From: a virus
IMG/VR virus record: IMGVR_UViG_3300043544_000347
Location: 1-23,661 of that record
Length of the DNA stretch: 23,661 bases
Strand: one strand, 5' to 3'
The stretch's first letter is position 1; each line of letters opens with the position of its first letter. This document shows positions 12,786-20,573 of the stretch, piece after piece. The translations under genes were made by a program, and so were the position numbers. The notes below the pieces were generated by a model, which was given only the letters and a program-made list of their open reading frames with translations, searched no databases and had not been told where the DNA came from.

Positions 12786-13319
12786 ATGGAAGAATTACAA
12801 CAAACACAAGAGCAACAAGAACAGCCAATAAAAGAAACAGAAGAACAAAAGCCAGAAGAACAAAGAATTGAAGAGAAAAAGCCAACAATAGAGGAGCTTG
12901 AGGGAAATGCAATCAAGCTCCTTCGGAAGAAATACGAGCAGACGCTCAAAGAAAAGAAAGAATTAGAAGAAAAGATTGCCTCTTTACAAGAGGTTGCCAA
13001 AATTGCCAATGTAGATGAAATACTAAATAAACTGGACAAACTTGAATTTGAGAATATTCTCTATAAGAAATTTCCAGAATTAAAAGACGAGGCAGAAAAC
13101 ATAATGAAAGAAAGGAAAGAAGGAGAAAGTTGGGAAGAAGCAATTTATAGATACATTGGCAAAAAGAAGGCAACCGCTAAAGAGGAAAAGGCTGGATTTT
13201 CTTTGGGTTCTGCTCAAACTCCAAGAATCGTTTCTGAACCTGACTTCCTGAAACTCCCTAAAGAAGAACAAGAAAAAATAGCAAGAGAACTCTTTAAGCA
13301 AGTATTTGGAAGGGAATAA
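12786..13319 (+). CDS. Capsid scaffold-like protein
   Basis: A protein of 177 aa just before the major capsid gene. It is highly charged: a Gln/Glu-rich first 35 residues (ELQQTQEQQEQPIKETEE), a coiled-coil middle (LLRKKYEQTLKEKKELEEKI), a further acidic helical part, and a basic/helical C terminus (EQEKIARELFKQVFGRE) that could bind the coat protein. Position and composition match phage scaffolding proteins, which guide capsid assembly and then leave. It lacks a protease signature. There is no GGTCG motif, but a strong hairpin lies upstream. Confidence 0.8.
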   Translation: MEELQQTQEQQEQPIKETEEQKPEEQRIEEKKPTIEELEGNAIKLLRKKYEQTLKEKKELEEKIASLQEVAKIANVDEILNKLDKLEFENILYKKFPELKDEAENIMKERKEGESWEEAIYRYIGKKKATAKEEKAGFSLGSAQTPRIVSEPDFLKLPKEEQEKIARELFKQVFGRE

Positions 13320-13329
13320 AGTTTATAAA

Positions 13330-13369
13330 GTAGGAAGTCTCAAAAGGTCGCTTAAAAAAGACTTCCTAC
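13330..13369 (+). promoter_or_regulatory. 11-bp hairpin at the major capsid gene start, GGTCG motif in its loop
   Basis: GTAGGAAGTCT (13330-13340) pairs perfectly with AGACTTCCTAC (13359-13369). The 18-nt loop carries AAAAGGTCG (13342-13350). The right arm ends 1 nt before ATG 13371, so the start codon sits at the base of the stem. GGTCG begins 25 nt before the ATG, the same spacing as at other sites. Confidence 0.8.
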
Positions 13370-13370
13370 A

Positions 13371-14315
13371 ATGGCTACAACTACTACTCAAAATCTTGAA
13401 ACCGCTGGAAAAGCGTTGGGTATTTATTTTGACACGAGAGTAATCGAGAGCTTGCAACCCCATCTCTATTTCGAGCAGTTTGGAACCGTTGAGACTGTTC
13501 CTGAAGGAAACTATACTTCCAGATTTTTCACATTCAACAAGATTGCAACTTCCTCTGTATCGCAAATAAGTTCTGAAGGAGCTGCTCCTACTGCAATTTC
13601 TGTTTCTGTAAATGCCATTGATACAACTCCAACTCAATATGGGGTTAGTGTTGAAATGACAGATTTGGTCGCTTTGACCGCCGTCTTTCAATTGGTAAAC
13701 ACAACCCTTACTGAGGTTGGTAAAGCAATGGCAAGAAAGATTGATGAGGTAATTCAGACTGTTGTTAATGCCGGAAGCAATGTGATTTATCCTAATGCAA
13801 GCTATACTGGAAGAGGTTCTATTACTTCATCTGATTTGATTACCGTTGGTTTGATTTTCAAGGCAGTTCAGAAATTGAGGAACAATTCTGCTCCTGAATA
13901 TCCTGGTGGAGGATATGCTTGCGTAATGCATCCAGCAGTTGCTTATGATTTAATGACCTCTGCTGGAACTGGAGCATCTTATTGGGAAATGCACAAATAT
14001 GCTCAACCTGAAAATCTTTTTAATGGAGAGATTGGTGCTATTGCTGGAGCAAGGATTGTTCAATCTCCTAATGTTCAGACCTTTACTTCAGGCGTGACTG
14101 TTTATCCGACCACTTTAATTGGTGCTGATGCCTACAGAATTTCTTACTGGTTGGCAAGAAAAGTGAACACTTATGTGTATCCTCCAGAGAATGCTGTTTC
14201 TATTGCCAACCAATTAGGACAAAAGGGTTGGGTTGGTGCAAAGACAAACATCGGGGTTGCAAGAACTCAAGAAGAAAGATTGATTAGAATTGAATCTGCC
14301 GCTACTGGTCTTTAA
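13371..14315 (+). CDS. Major capsid protein, N4-gp56 family (HK97-like fold)
   Basis: A protein of 314 aa. It matches the layout of N4-gp56-type coat proteins: an N-terminal arm (TTQNLETAGKALGIYFDTRV), a glycine/serine E-loop region around SQISSEGAAPTAISVSVNAI, QYGVSVEMTDLV, a central helix with RKIDEVIQTVV, then YACVMHPAVAYDLM and GEIGAIAGARIVQSPNV in the A domain. It forms the icosahedral shell. No prohead protease or cleavage signal is visible in the window. Its mRNA start is framed by an unusual hairpin, consistent with control of a highly made protein. Confidence 0.9.
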   Translation: MATTTTQNLETAGKALGIYFDTRVIESLQPHLYFEQFGTVETVPEGNYTSRFFTFNKIATSSVSQISSEGAAPTAISVSVNAIDTTPTQYGVSVEMTDLVALTAVFQLVNTTLTEVGKAMARKIDEVIQTVVNAGSNVIYPNASYTGRGSITSSDLITVGLIFKAVQKLRNNSAPEYPGGGYACVMHPAVAYDLMTSAGTGASYWEMHKYAQPENLFNGEIGAIAGARIVQSPNVQTFTSGVTVYPTTLIGADAYRISYWLARKVNTYVYPPENAVSIANQLGQKGWVGAKTNIGVARTQEERLIRIESAATGL

Positions 14316-14343
14316 TAGAGATTTGAGCGGCTAAACCCTGATT

Positions 14344-14386
14344 GGGGGCTATGGGTAAGGGAAGTATCCTTGTGGCTTCCGCCCCC
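14344..14386 (+). promoter_or_regulatory. Nested GC-rich hairpin after the major capsid gene
   Basis: GGGGGC (14344-14349) pairs with GCCCCC (14381-14386), and inside it GGAAG (14360-14364) pairs with CTTCC (14376-14380). It is followed by GCTTTACTAAAATG. It is strikingly GC-rich for this genome and sits in the 82-nt gap between capsid and adaptor genes. It could be a partial terminator that lowers downstream transcription or a 3' stabiliser of the capsid mRNA; there is no strong T tract. Confidence 0.6.
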
Positions 14387-14397
14387 GCTTTACTAAA

Positions 14398-15072
14398 ATG
14401 CAACTCTCAACCATTTTCGATAAAACCAGAAAAATAACCAATACGAATTCAACGACTCTCCCAGATGCCGAACTTTTGTCTCTTACCAACGAGACCTATT
14501 TAGATATTCAAAGAAGTTTAGCAAACGAAGAAATAGAATTATTTGGCACAAATAAGAAAACCGATTTGGTTGCTGGACAAACAAACTACGCCTTACCAAG
14601 CGATTTACTAACTATTTTGAGATTAGAAATTAACTATGATGACCCGACAGACGAAGATAAATGGAAAAAAATAGACCAATCGGACTTGGGAAATTTACCA
14701 TATGAATGGTATGAATTATTAAAAACCCAGCCAAAAACAAAGCCCCTGATGGATTTATTTGGTGGGCAAGTTTTTATCTTTCCCAGACCAGAAGAAGGTA
14801 AAGCAAATGGATTAAGGATTTGGTATATCGCAAAGCAACCAGAATTTACTTCTACATCAGATGAAATTCCCCCAATTTTAGATACTTACTATGATGTTTT
14901 TGTTTATGGAAATGCTTTTAAGTATTTAGAACAAATCGGACATTCAGACGCTAATAGGAAATTTGAGTTATATCAGTTTTATATGAAGAAAATGTTAGAC
15001 GATTTGAAAGTGGAAGTAATAGAACCCATAAAAATGAAAGCCATAAACCCATTCAATCAGGGCTGGCTTTAA
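14398..15072 (+). CDS. Head-tail adaptor protein (P22 gp4/gp6-like)
   Basis: A protein of 224 aa directly after the capsid gene. The N-terminal helices (QLSTIFDKTRKI; DAELLSLTNETYLDIQRSLA) are followed by AGQTNYALPSDLLTILRLEI, then FIFPRPEEG and RIWYIAKQPEF, and a final helical part (YYDVFVYGNAFKYLEQIG). The T/Y-ALPSDL-x-x-I-x-x-v core and G-x-v-x-i-FPRP segment are typical of phage adaptor proteins that extend the portal for tail attachment. It starts 12 nt after the GC-rich hairpin. Confidence 0.75.
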   Translation: MQLSTIFDKTRKITNTNSTTLPDAELLSLTNETYLDIQRSLANEEIELFGTNKKTDLVAGQTNYALPSDLLTILRLEINYDDPTDEDKWKKIDQSDLGNLPYEWYELLKTQPKTKPLMDLFGGQVFIFPRPEEGKANGLRIWYIAKQPEFTSTSDEIPPILDTYYDVFVYGNAFKYLEQIGHSDANRKFELYQFYMKKMLDDLKVEVIEPIKMKAINPFNQGWL

Positions 15073-15078
15073 TAAACT

Positions 15079-16614
15079 ATGTCAGCAGATGCAGTTAAAA
15101 ATTTTTGCAAAGTGGAAGTTTCGGGATATTACGGAACAAGCGAAACTTCCATTACTTTAAAAACGGGAGAGGGAAGTAAATTGCCTTCGCCCCCCTTTAA
15201 TTTGGTTTGGTGGAATGCTACCGATTATCAAGACCCGGCCGATGACCCATACAGAGAAATTGTAAGAGTAACAGCAATTAATGGCGATATTCTAACAGTT
15301 TCAAGGGGGCAAGAGGATACAACTGCCCAACCGCATAATATCTCTGGAAAACTTTATAAAATGATAAGACCGATAACTGCCAAAGATTATGAAGATTTAC
15401 AAAAGATTGATATTTATAAAGATGGCAGTTTAATTGGTTCAAGACCAAAAATAGATTTTAGGGGTGGAGAAGTTTCAGATGATAGTTTAAACAACAAGGT
15501 AAATGTTTTTTTAACTGGTAATTTTGCTGCTAGAGCGACAAACCCCCCTTCTTTGCAATTGTATGTTTCAAGGGGACAAGTAATTATTGAGGGGGTTTAT
15601 GCATTTTTCAGCGGCGGTAATTCTCCTTCTTTTTCAATTCCAACCAACTATCCCAGAATTGATTTACTTTGTCTGAATTCCAGCGGCAATTTAGAAATAG
15701 TTCAGGGAACAGAAAGTTCCACTCCTACTGCTCCAACTTATCCAGCAAATAAATTTGTAATTTGCGAGGTTTATAATAGACCAAATGAAACTTGTATTAA
15801 AGATAGTAATGATAATACGAATGGGTATATTTATAGGGATGTGAGAGCATTTATAGGGAATAATCCAAATGTTTTTTCTTTTATTGCAGGAGAAAGTTTA
15901 AAGAAAGGTGAACCTTTGTATGTTGGGTCAGATGGTAAAGTTTATGCTTGTGATGCTGCTGATACTTCAAAAATAAATTTCATAGGGTTTGCGAACAATA
16001 ATGTCGCAGCGAGTAATGTAGTTCCTGTAATTGTAACGGGAATAGCGAATATTTTTTCTGGATTAAGCCCTGGTGCTATTTATTATGTCCAAAATAGAAC
16101 TTATCAAATAGACCAATCACAAACCGCAGGAGTGGATTATGTAGGTAACCCTACTTTATGGCAAAGCTTTACTCCTTCTGTTTCAAATCTTGCCGGAGTG
16201 GGCGTCCACTTAAGGAATTCTGGAACCTCACCTCAGTCCAGTAATATTACACTAAACATTCACGACGGAGAAGGAACCGCGGGAACAATTTTATCGAGTG
16301 TTAGTTTTTCAGTAACAATTGGTGGAAACGCTGCTATGTGGGTTAATGTTGGTCTTCCTTCTCCATTGTCTCTTGTAGTTGGTCAAAAATATACAATTGC
16401 TCTTACTTTTTCACCTTATAATAGTATTGGTAATTGGATGATAAATCTCAGTAGTGATGCTTATTCTGGAGGAAGGTCTTCTTATTCTTCAACTACTGAT
16501 TTTAATTTTAAAACTTATAGTTTACTGATTACAAACATTGGAACATCTCCTGGGACAAATAGCGTTAAGGCTGGAATAGCAATATCGTCCACCGCGTTAA
16601 AAATTGCTACATAA
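15079..16614 (+). CDS. Tail fibre/spike-like protein with inserted beta-sandwich domain
   Basis: A protein of 511 aa. Residues about 1-110 form an N-terminal adaptor-type module (REIVRVTAINGDILTVSRGQ, then EDTTAQPH). A beta-rich middle follows, including a repeated fibre segment (AGESLKKGEPLYVGSDGKVY, about 272-291). The family's usual GLSPGAIYYV (328-337) is not followed at once by its partner. Instead about 150 residues of beta-sandwich intervene (WQSFTPSVSNLAGVGVHLR; TLNIHDGEGTAGTILSSVSF; PLSLVVGQKYTIALTF) before GTSPGTNSVKAGIAISSTAL (488-507). The insert resembles carbohydrate-binding or galactose-binding-like folds. It would act as a receptor-binding or baseplate-side protein. The start, 6 nt after the adaptor stop, has no SD. 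Confidence 0.75.
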   Translation: MSADAVKNFCKVEVSGYYGTSETSITLKTGEGSKLPSPPFNLVWWNATDYQDPADDPYREIVRVTAINGDILTVSRGQEDTTAQPHNISGKLYKMIRPITAKDYEDLQKIDIYKDGSLIGSRPKIDFRGGEVSDDSLNNKVNVFLTGNFAARATNPPSLQLYVSRGQVIIEGVYAFFSGGNSPSFSIPTNYPRIDLLCLNSSGNLEIVQGTESSTPTAPTYPANKFVICEVYNRPNETCIKDSNDNTNGYIYRDVRAFIGNNPNVFSFIAGESLKKGEPLYVGSDGKVYACDAADTSKINFIGFANNNVAASNVVPVIVTGIANIFSGLSPGAIYYVQNRTYQIDQSQTAGVDYVGNPTLWQSFTPSVSNLAGVGVHLRNSGTSPQSSNITLNIHDGEGTAGTILSSVSFSVTIGGNAAMWVNVGLPSPLSLVVGQKYTIALTFSPYNSIGNWMINLSSDAYSGGRSSYSSTTDFNFKTYSLLITNIGTSPGTNSVKAGIAISSTALKIAT

Positions 16615-16618
16615 TCCC

Positions 16619-16807
16619 ATGCTTTCATCCATTTCATCACAACCAATAGCAGGAACATATCAAGACACAAAAGGCAGGAGAATAACAAAGTTAGAATGGC
16701 AAGAAGAAACAAAGCCAACAACGAATTGGCAAAATGATTTGTCAAAGCCAACAACCTCTTGGCAATCTGATTTAGAAAAACCAACTACTAATTGGCAAGA
16801 AGAATAA
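16619..16807 (+). CDS. Small Trp-repeat protein
   Basis: A protein of 62 aa from ATG 16619, 4 nt after the fibre stop; the in-frame ATG at 16604 would overlap the fibre gene and is less likely. The C-terminal half is three 11-residue units: KPTTNWQNDLS, KPTTSWQSDLE, KPTTNWQEE. A degenerate unit, LEWQEET, precedes them. Lys-Pro-x-x-x-Trp repeats of this kind occur in small phage tail-region proteins, probably as an extended or beta-structured linker. The function is unknown. Confidence 0.7.
   Translation: MLSSISSQPIAGTYQDTKGRRITKLEWQEETKPTTNWQNDLSKPTTSWQSDLEKPTTNWQEE
16706..16803 (+). repeat. 33-bp coding tandem repeat
   Basis: Three units of about 33 bp, each starting AA(A/G)CCAACNAC, encode the KPTT-x-WQ-x-(D/E) units of the small protein. 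Period and amino-acid identity are clear; the DNA has diverged mostly at third positions. Confidence 0.7.
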
Positions 16808-16808
16808 T

Positions 16809-17132
16809 ATGCCCGAAGAACAAGAAGAAAAACAAAAACAATTATCAATTCAAGGGCGAAAAATTCGTGGCGGAATTGAATTTCCATTAGATTGGGAAGA
16901 TATTTCAGCAATTAAAGCTTCATTCGTGGGAGTTTATATTGTAAATTTAGTTAATGGCTCGGCAACAATTTATGATTTAAAAATTCAGGCAACATCAGTA
17001 GCAATTGCCACACATAGGGTTTTTAGTGGAATAATAGGAGTTTTATCGGCAATCTGTGATAATGGGGTGGTAAATGTAATTTCAACCTCTGATAGTGATA
17101 ATAGTCAAGTTAATGTTGTTATAATCTATTAA
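16809..17132 (+). CDS. Hypothetical tail-region protein, 107 aa
   Basis: A short charged N terminus (PEEQEEKQKQ) is followed by a beta-rich body: KIRGGIEFPLDWEDISAI, VYIVNLVNGSATIYDLKI, then GVVNVISTSDSDNSQVNVVI. It is likely a small beta-barrel or fibre-cap protein. It starts 1 nt after the repeat protein and ends 1 nt before the large tail gene, so the three are tightly packed. No family is recognised. Confidence 0.7.
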   Translation: MPEEQEEKQKQLSIQGRKIRGGIEFPLDWEDISAIKASFVGVYIVNLVNGSATIYDLKIQATSVAIATHRVFSGIIGVLSAICDNGVVNVISTSDSDNSQVNVVIIY

Positions 17133-17133
17133 T

Positions 17134-18708
17134 ATGCCAAGAAAGAAACAACAAACAGCATTCACAAAAGAAACAAAAAAATCAACCAAATCTACTGGCG
17201 GAGTTATTGTTTTAGAAAATTTTTCATTTAGCACGCTTTTTAGAAGAGAAACAAATACAACTGATTATTTGCATTATTTAATTGCCTCGCCAACTTTTCT
17301 TTTTAAAGATGTAGATTTTTCTCAAATAACGGATATGGGAGATGTTCCATATCCTTTGCTTTGTCAATTGCCAAAAACAGATTTATCTTTAACTTCTGGC
17401 GTCGGCTATCCTACCGCTACTTATTTACCCTCAAATTATCAAGATGAAAGAATTTTATATTGTGCTTTTTCTACGGGTAGAGTTTTGGCTTTAAAGAAAT
17501 CTGGAGTAGCAAGAGATTTGGGAACTCCTTTGTCTAATCCATCTTTACCAAATGAAACATCATTAGCTACTTTTATTGGAAAATTATTTTTTGTTAATCC
17601 TTCTTCAACTTCGATTTACCACATTCCAGAGGATACAACTGGAACTTCTTGGACTTCTTTAACTGGATTTAATTCTCCAAAATTTGCCGTGCCATTTTCA
17701 GTTTATCTTTATATTGCTGATAAAAGTTCATCATCGGCTCAAAATAGACAAAATATCAAAGTATATGGAACTTCGCTTACCCTAACAGGAACTTTTGATT
17801 TAGGAACAAACTGGGACATAATAGACATCGGAAATAATAACAATAAATTTTTAGTTATTATTGCTAACCCACTGGGAGTTAAAACTAATCAATATCTCTT
17901 TTATTGGGACGGCTCTTATCAAAATAGATATTTTAATGCTATTAAATTGCCAGGACTTTATTTAGGGAGTTTATCATTTCAAGGAACTTATTTAATATTC
18001 CTGCAAATTGGAAACAATATGAAGGTTTATGAAATTTCTGGTTATGCTTTGAAATATATTGATACTTTTCCAAATACTTCTGTTAATACCACTCTTTTAC
18101 CCTCCGCCCGCTTTTCTACTTATGGGAACTATGTTTTCTTTATAGCAAAGAAAAAAGATGTAGACGCCAACATTTTAGTGGCTTACAATCCAATAGAAAG
18201 AGAGGTTTTAACTTTTTATCTTGACAATTCAACTAAAAATTTTATCCAAAATGTAGCAGTTTTGGACGGACAGGGGGCTTTAAGAGTTTTTTACAACGAT
18301 ACAACACAAGATAAAATTTCTCAAATTCTTTTAATTCCAGAAACATCTCTTGACTATTATATTCAAAATTATTCTAATCCATTTCAGGAAGTATCTTTTA
18401 ATTATGTTTCAAATGTGATAAACTTAGTAAGAAGGAGTAGAATTGACAAAATAGAGGTTTTTTATGGAACAAAACCACAAAATTCAAATCAGGGAATAAT
18501 AATTGAAATAACGGGCATAGATTCAAGGTCAAATCAATCAAAGACAACAACATTAGAAATAGATAACCAGAAACAAGATTATTATTGGATATTCCCACAA
18601 GTAGGTTTGGTAGGAGATAAAATTCAATTCAAAATAAAGTTTAAAACAGATGGAAATTTTAAGGGAAATCTTAAAAGGTTAATTGCTTATTATACATACA
18701 TTGACTAA
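17134..18708 (+). CDS. Beta-rich tail protein, possible tail-hub or nozzle
   Basis: A protein of 524 aa. A basic N terminus (PRKKQQTAFTKETKK) is followed by repeated beta-blade-like units with aromatic and glycine residues (RILYCAFSTGRVLAL; FIGKLFFVNPSSTSIYHI; YVFFIAKKKDVDANILVAYN), then a jelly-roll-like C terminus (RRSRIDKIEVFYGT; DKIQFKIKFKTDGNF). Repeated strands suggest a beta-propeller, as in the P22 gp10-type tail hub or nozzle of podoviruses; this is a fold-level guess. Its position between fibre genes and the internal virion protein genes fits a tail component. Confidence 0.65.
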   Translation: MPRKKQQTAFTKETKKSTKSTGGVIVLENFSFSTLFRRETNTTDYLHYLIASPTFLFKDVDFSQITDMGDVPYPLLCQLPKTDLSLTSGVGYPTATYLPSNYQDERILYCAFSTGRVLALKKSGVARDLGTPLSNPSLPNETSLATFIGKLFFVNPSSTSIYHIPEDTTGTSWTSLTGFNSPKFAVPFSVYLYIADKSSSSAQNRQNIKVYGTSLTLTGTFDLGTNWDIIDIGNNNNKFLVIIANPLGVKTNQYLFYWDGSYQNRYFNAIKLPGLYLGSLSFQGTYLIFLQIGNNMKVYEISGYALKYIDTFPNTSVNTTLLPSARFSTYGNYVFFIAKKKDVDANILVAYNPIEREVLTFYLDNSTKNFIQNVAVLDGQGALRVFYNDTTQDKISQILLIPETSLDYYIQNYSNPFQEVSFNYVSNVINLVRRSRIDKIEVFYGTKPQNSNQGIIIEITGIDSRSNQSKTTTLEIDNQKQDYYWIFPQVGLVGDKIQFKIKFKTDGNFKGNLKRLIAYYTYID

Positions 18709-18709
18709 A

Positions 18710-20566
18710 ATGGCTTTCACTCCCCTACAATCTCTTATTCCGCAAAAAACAGAGACGGCAAAAAGCACTACCCCAGCAATTTCATCTCAAACTACCCAAC
18801 AAAAGAATAGCATATTTGATGTTTTGAAAGGAGCAGTTCAAGGCGCCATTTCTTATTTTTCTGGTTTATTCACTGGCAAACCGCAAACAACTTCATTTTT
18901 AACAGCATCAGTAACACCAATCCCAAAGCCAACCCCCACGCCTACATCAACCAAAACCACTGATACTACCGCCAAGACAACCCAAATTACTACTGCCCCA
19001 AAACCAATTCCAACCCCGACCACCGCCCAATCGCCTACATCAACCAAAACTACAGACACTTCCGGGCCCACAATAAACATTTATGTAGACCCAAACCTTA
19101 GGGGTGGTTTTTCAAGCAAAGAAGGAATATTTATTCCGCCAAGCGACGTTCCAGCAATAGAAAAATTTTATAGACAAATGGGATATGAACCAGTATTTAA
19201 AGAGACCGCCGCCCCCCCATATTTAACAGGAACTTATGTAGGAAAAGAAATTCCGCCTCCGACATCCGCCCAAGCACCAATACCTACCGGAACCCCAACA
19301 CCCACTGGAACAGAAGAACTAATTAGAGAAATTCAGAAATATCAACCACCAATTCCCTCAAACGCTCCAGAAGGGATAGCAAAGTATGTTTATAAAGACC
19401 CGCTTGGCGGTTCAAGTTATGTTTTTGACTATACTATTAAACCTGGTGATAGTTTAGAAAAAATTGCTTCTAATTTTGGTGTTTCAATAGATGAAATAAA
19501 GAAACTAAATCCAGATAAAAAATCTATTAAGGGGGCTTTATTAGAGGGTGAAAAACTACGCATTCCAGTTAAATATCAAGAGCCAGAATTTAACGAAATC
19601 CTCCAGCAAATGCTTAAATCGGGAGTGACTCCCGAACAAATTAATCAACTTCAATCACAACTTTATGATATTTGGATTTCTAAAAAATTGCCAGGAGGAA
19701 TTGCCGATAATATTGTTTATAACTTATTTCAAAACGAAATCAACCAATTAAACGATTTACTTAATGCTTATATTCAAAGAACTTCGGCAGAAAGCTATAG
19801 AGATACTTATCAGAAACTTTTAGATGAATATGGAATTTCAGCTGACTACCAAAGATTATTTGATATTAAGAAAATGATGGAAGGAACTCTTGATGATGTT
19901 TTGAAAGAAGCGGCAGCGGCTGGTGGAATAGTAACCCAAAGCCAGGTGGCGGCAGTTGTTAAATTTAGACAGGGAATTCTAAAACAGGAGGCAGATACAT
20001 TATCAGATATCATAGATATGAAAGAAAAAATGATAGACAAGATAATGAAATATACCGAAATGGATAGAGAAGAATTAAATAAAAGATTAGATAAGGCGCT
20101 GGGCATTCAAGAAAAAATTGCTGATTTGCAACTAAAAGCCGCTAAATGGCAGTATGATTATCAGAAAGATTTGATGGAAAAGAATCAAAAGAAGATAGAG
20201 AGTTATGTAAAAGCAGGATTACTACACTCTTTTTCTCCTCAATATCTTGCTACCTTTACCAATCCGTATCATACAAATTATGCTGGATATACGGCAACAG
20301 AATTAGGAATTATGGCTGAAATTTCAAGAAGAATCGCCGCTGATGAAGCAGATAAAAGACAAAAAGCCGCAATTGATATTCAAAATGCTATTTTGAGAGG
20401 GCAACTTTATCAAAAAACATTAGAAACACCAGAAAAGCCAACAATTTGGAGTATTTCAAGATTAACTCCAACAGAAACGACCTCTGCTGTGTCAACCGCA
20501 CCGACAACAGGAGGAATAACTTCTAACCAAGCACAAAGATTAGTTAATTTTCTTTATAGGTTTTAA
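18710..20566 (+). CDS. LysM-containing internal or tail-tip virion protein
   Basis: About 618 aa from ATG 18710, 1 nt after the upstream stop; an in-frame ATG at 18683 inside the previous gene is less likely. Residues about 65-130 are a Thr/Pro-rich linker with a repeated PTSTKTTDT unit. Residues 241-287 are a LysM domain (YTIKPGDSLEKIASNFGVSI to GEKLRIP), which binds peptidoglycan or chitin-like glycans. A long, mostly helical region follows (QSQVAAVVKFRQGILKQEAD; DMKEKMIDKIMKYTEMDREE). This looks like a virion protein that contacts the cell wall during DNA entry. No catalytic lysozyme motif is seen. Confidence 0.75.
   Translation: MAFTPLQSLIPQKTETAKSTTPAISSQTTQQKNSIFDVLKGAVQGAISYFSGLFTGKPQTTSFLTASVTPIPKPTPTPTSTKTTDTTAKTTQITTAPKPIPTPTTAQSPTSTKTTDTSGPTINIYVDPNLRGGFSSKEGIFIPPSDVPAIEKFYRQMGYEPVFKETAAPPYLTGTYVGKEIPPPTSAQAPIPTGTPTPTGTEELIREIQKYQPPIPSNAPEGIAKYVYKDPLGGSSYVFDYTIKPGDSLEKIASNFGVSIDEIKKLNPDKKSIKGALLEGEKLRIPVKYQEPEFNEILQQMLKSGVTPEQINQLQSQLYDIWISKKLPGGIADNIVYNLFQNEINQLNDLLNAYIQRTSAESYRDTYQKLLDEYGISADYQRLFDIKKMMEGTLDDVLKEAAAAGGIVTQSQVAAVVKFRQGILKQEADTLSDIIDMKEKMIDKIMKYTEMDREELNKRLDKALGIQEKIADLQLKAAKWQYDYQKDLMEKNQKKIESYVKAGLLHSFSPQYLATFTNPYHTNYAGYTATELGIMAEISRRIAADEADKRQKAAIDIQNAILRGQLYQKTLETPEKPTIWSISRLTPTETTSAVSTAPTTGGITSNQAQRLVNFLYRF
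18941..19050 (+). repeat. Coding direct repeat in the Thr/Pro linker
   Basis: CCTACATCAACCAAAAC occurs at 18941-18957 and 19034-19050 (93 bp apart, in frame), each encoding the start of PTSTKTTDT. Confidence 0.7.
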
Positions 20567-20573
20567 ATAAACC

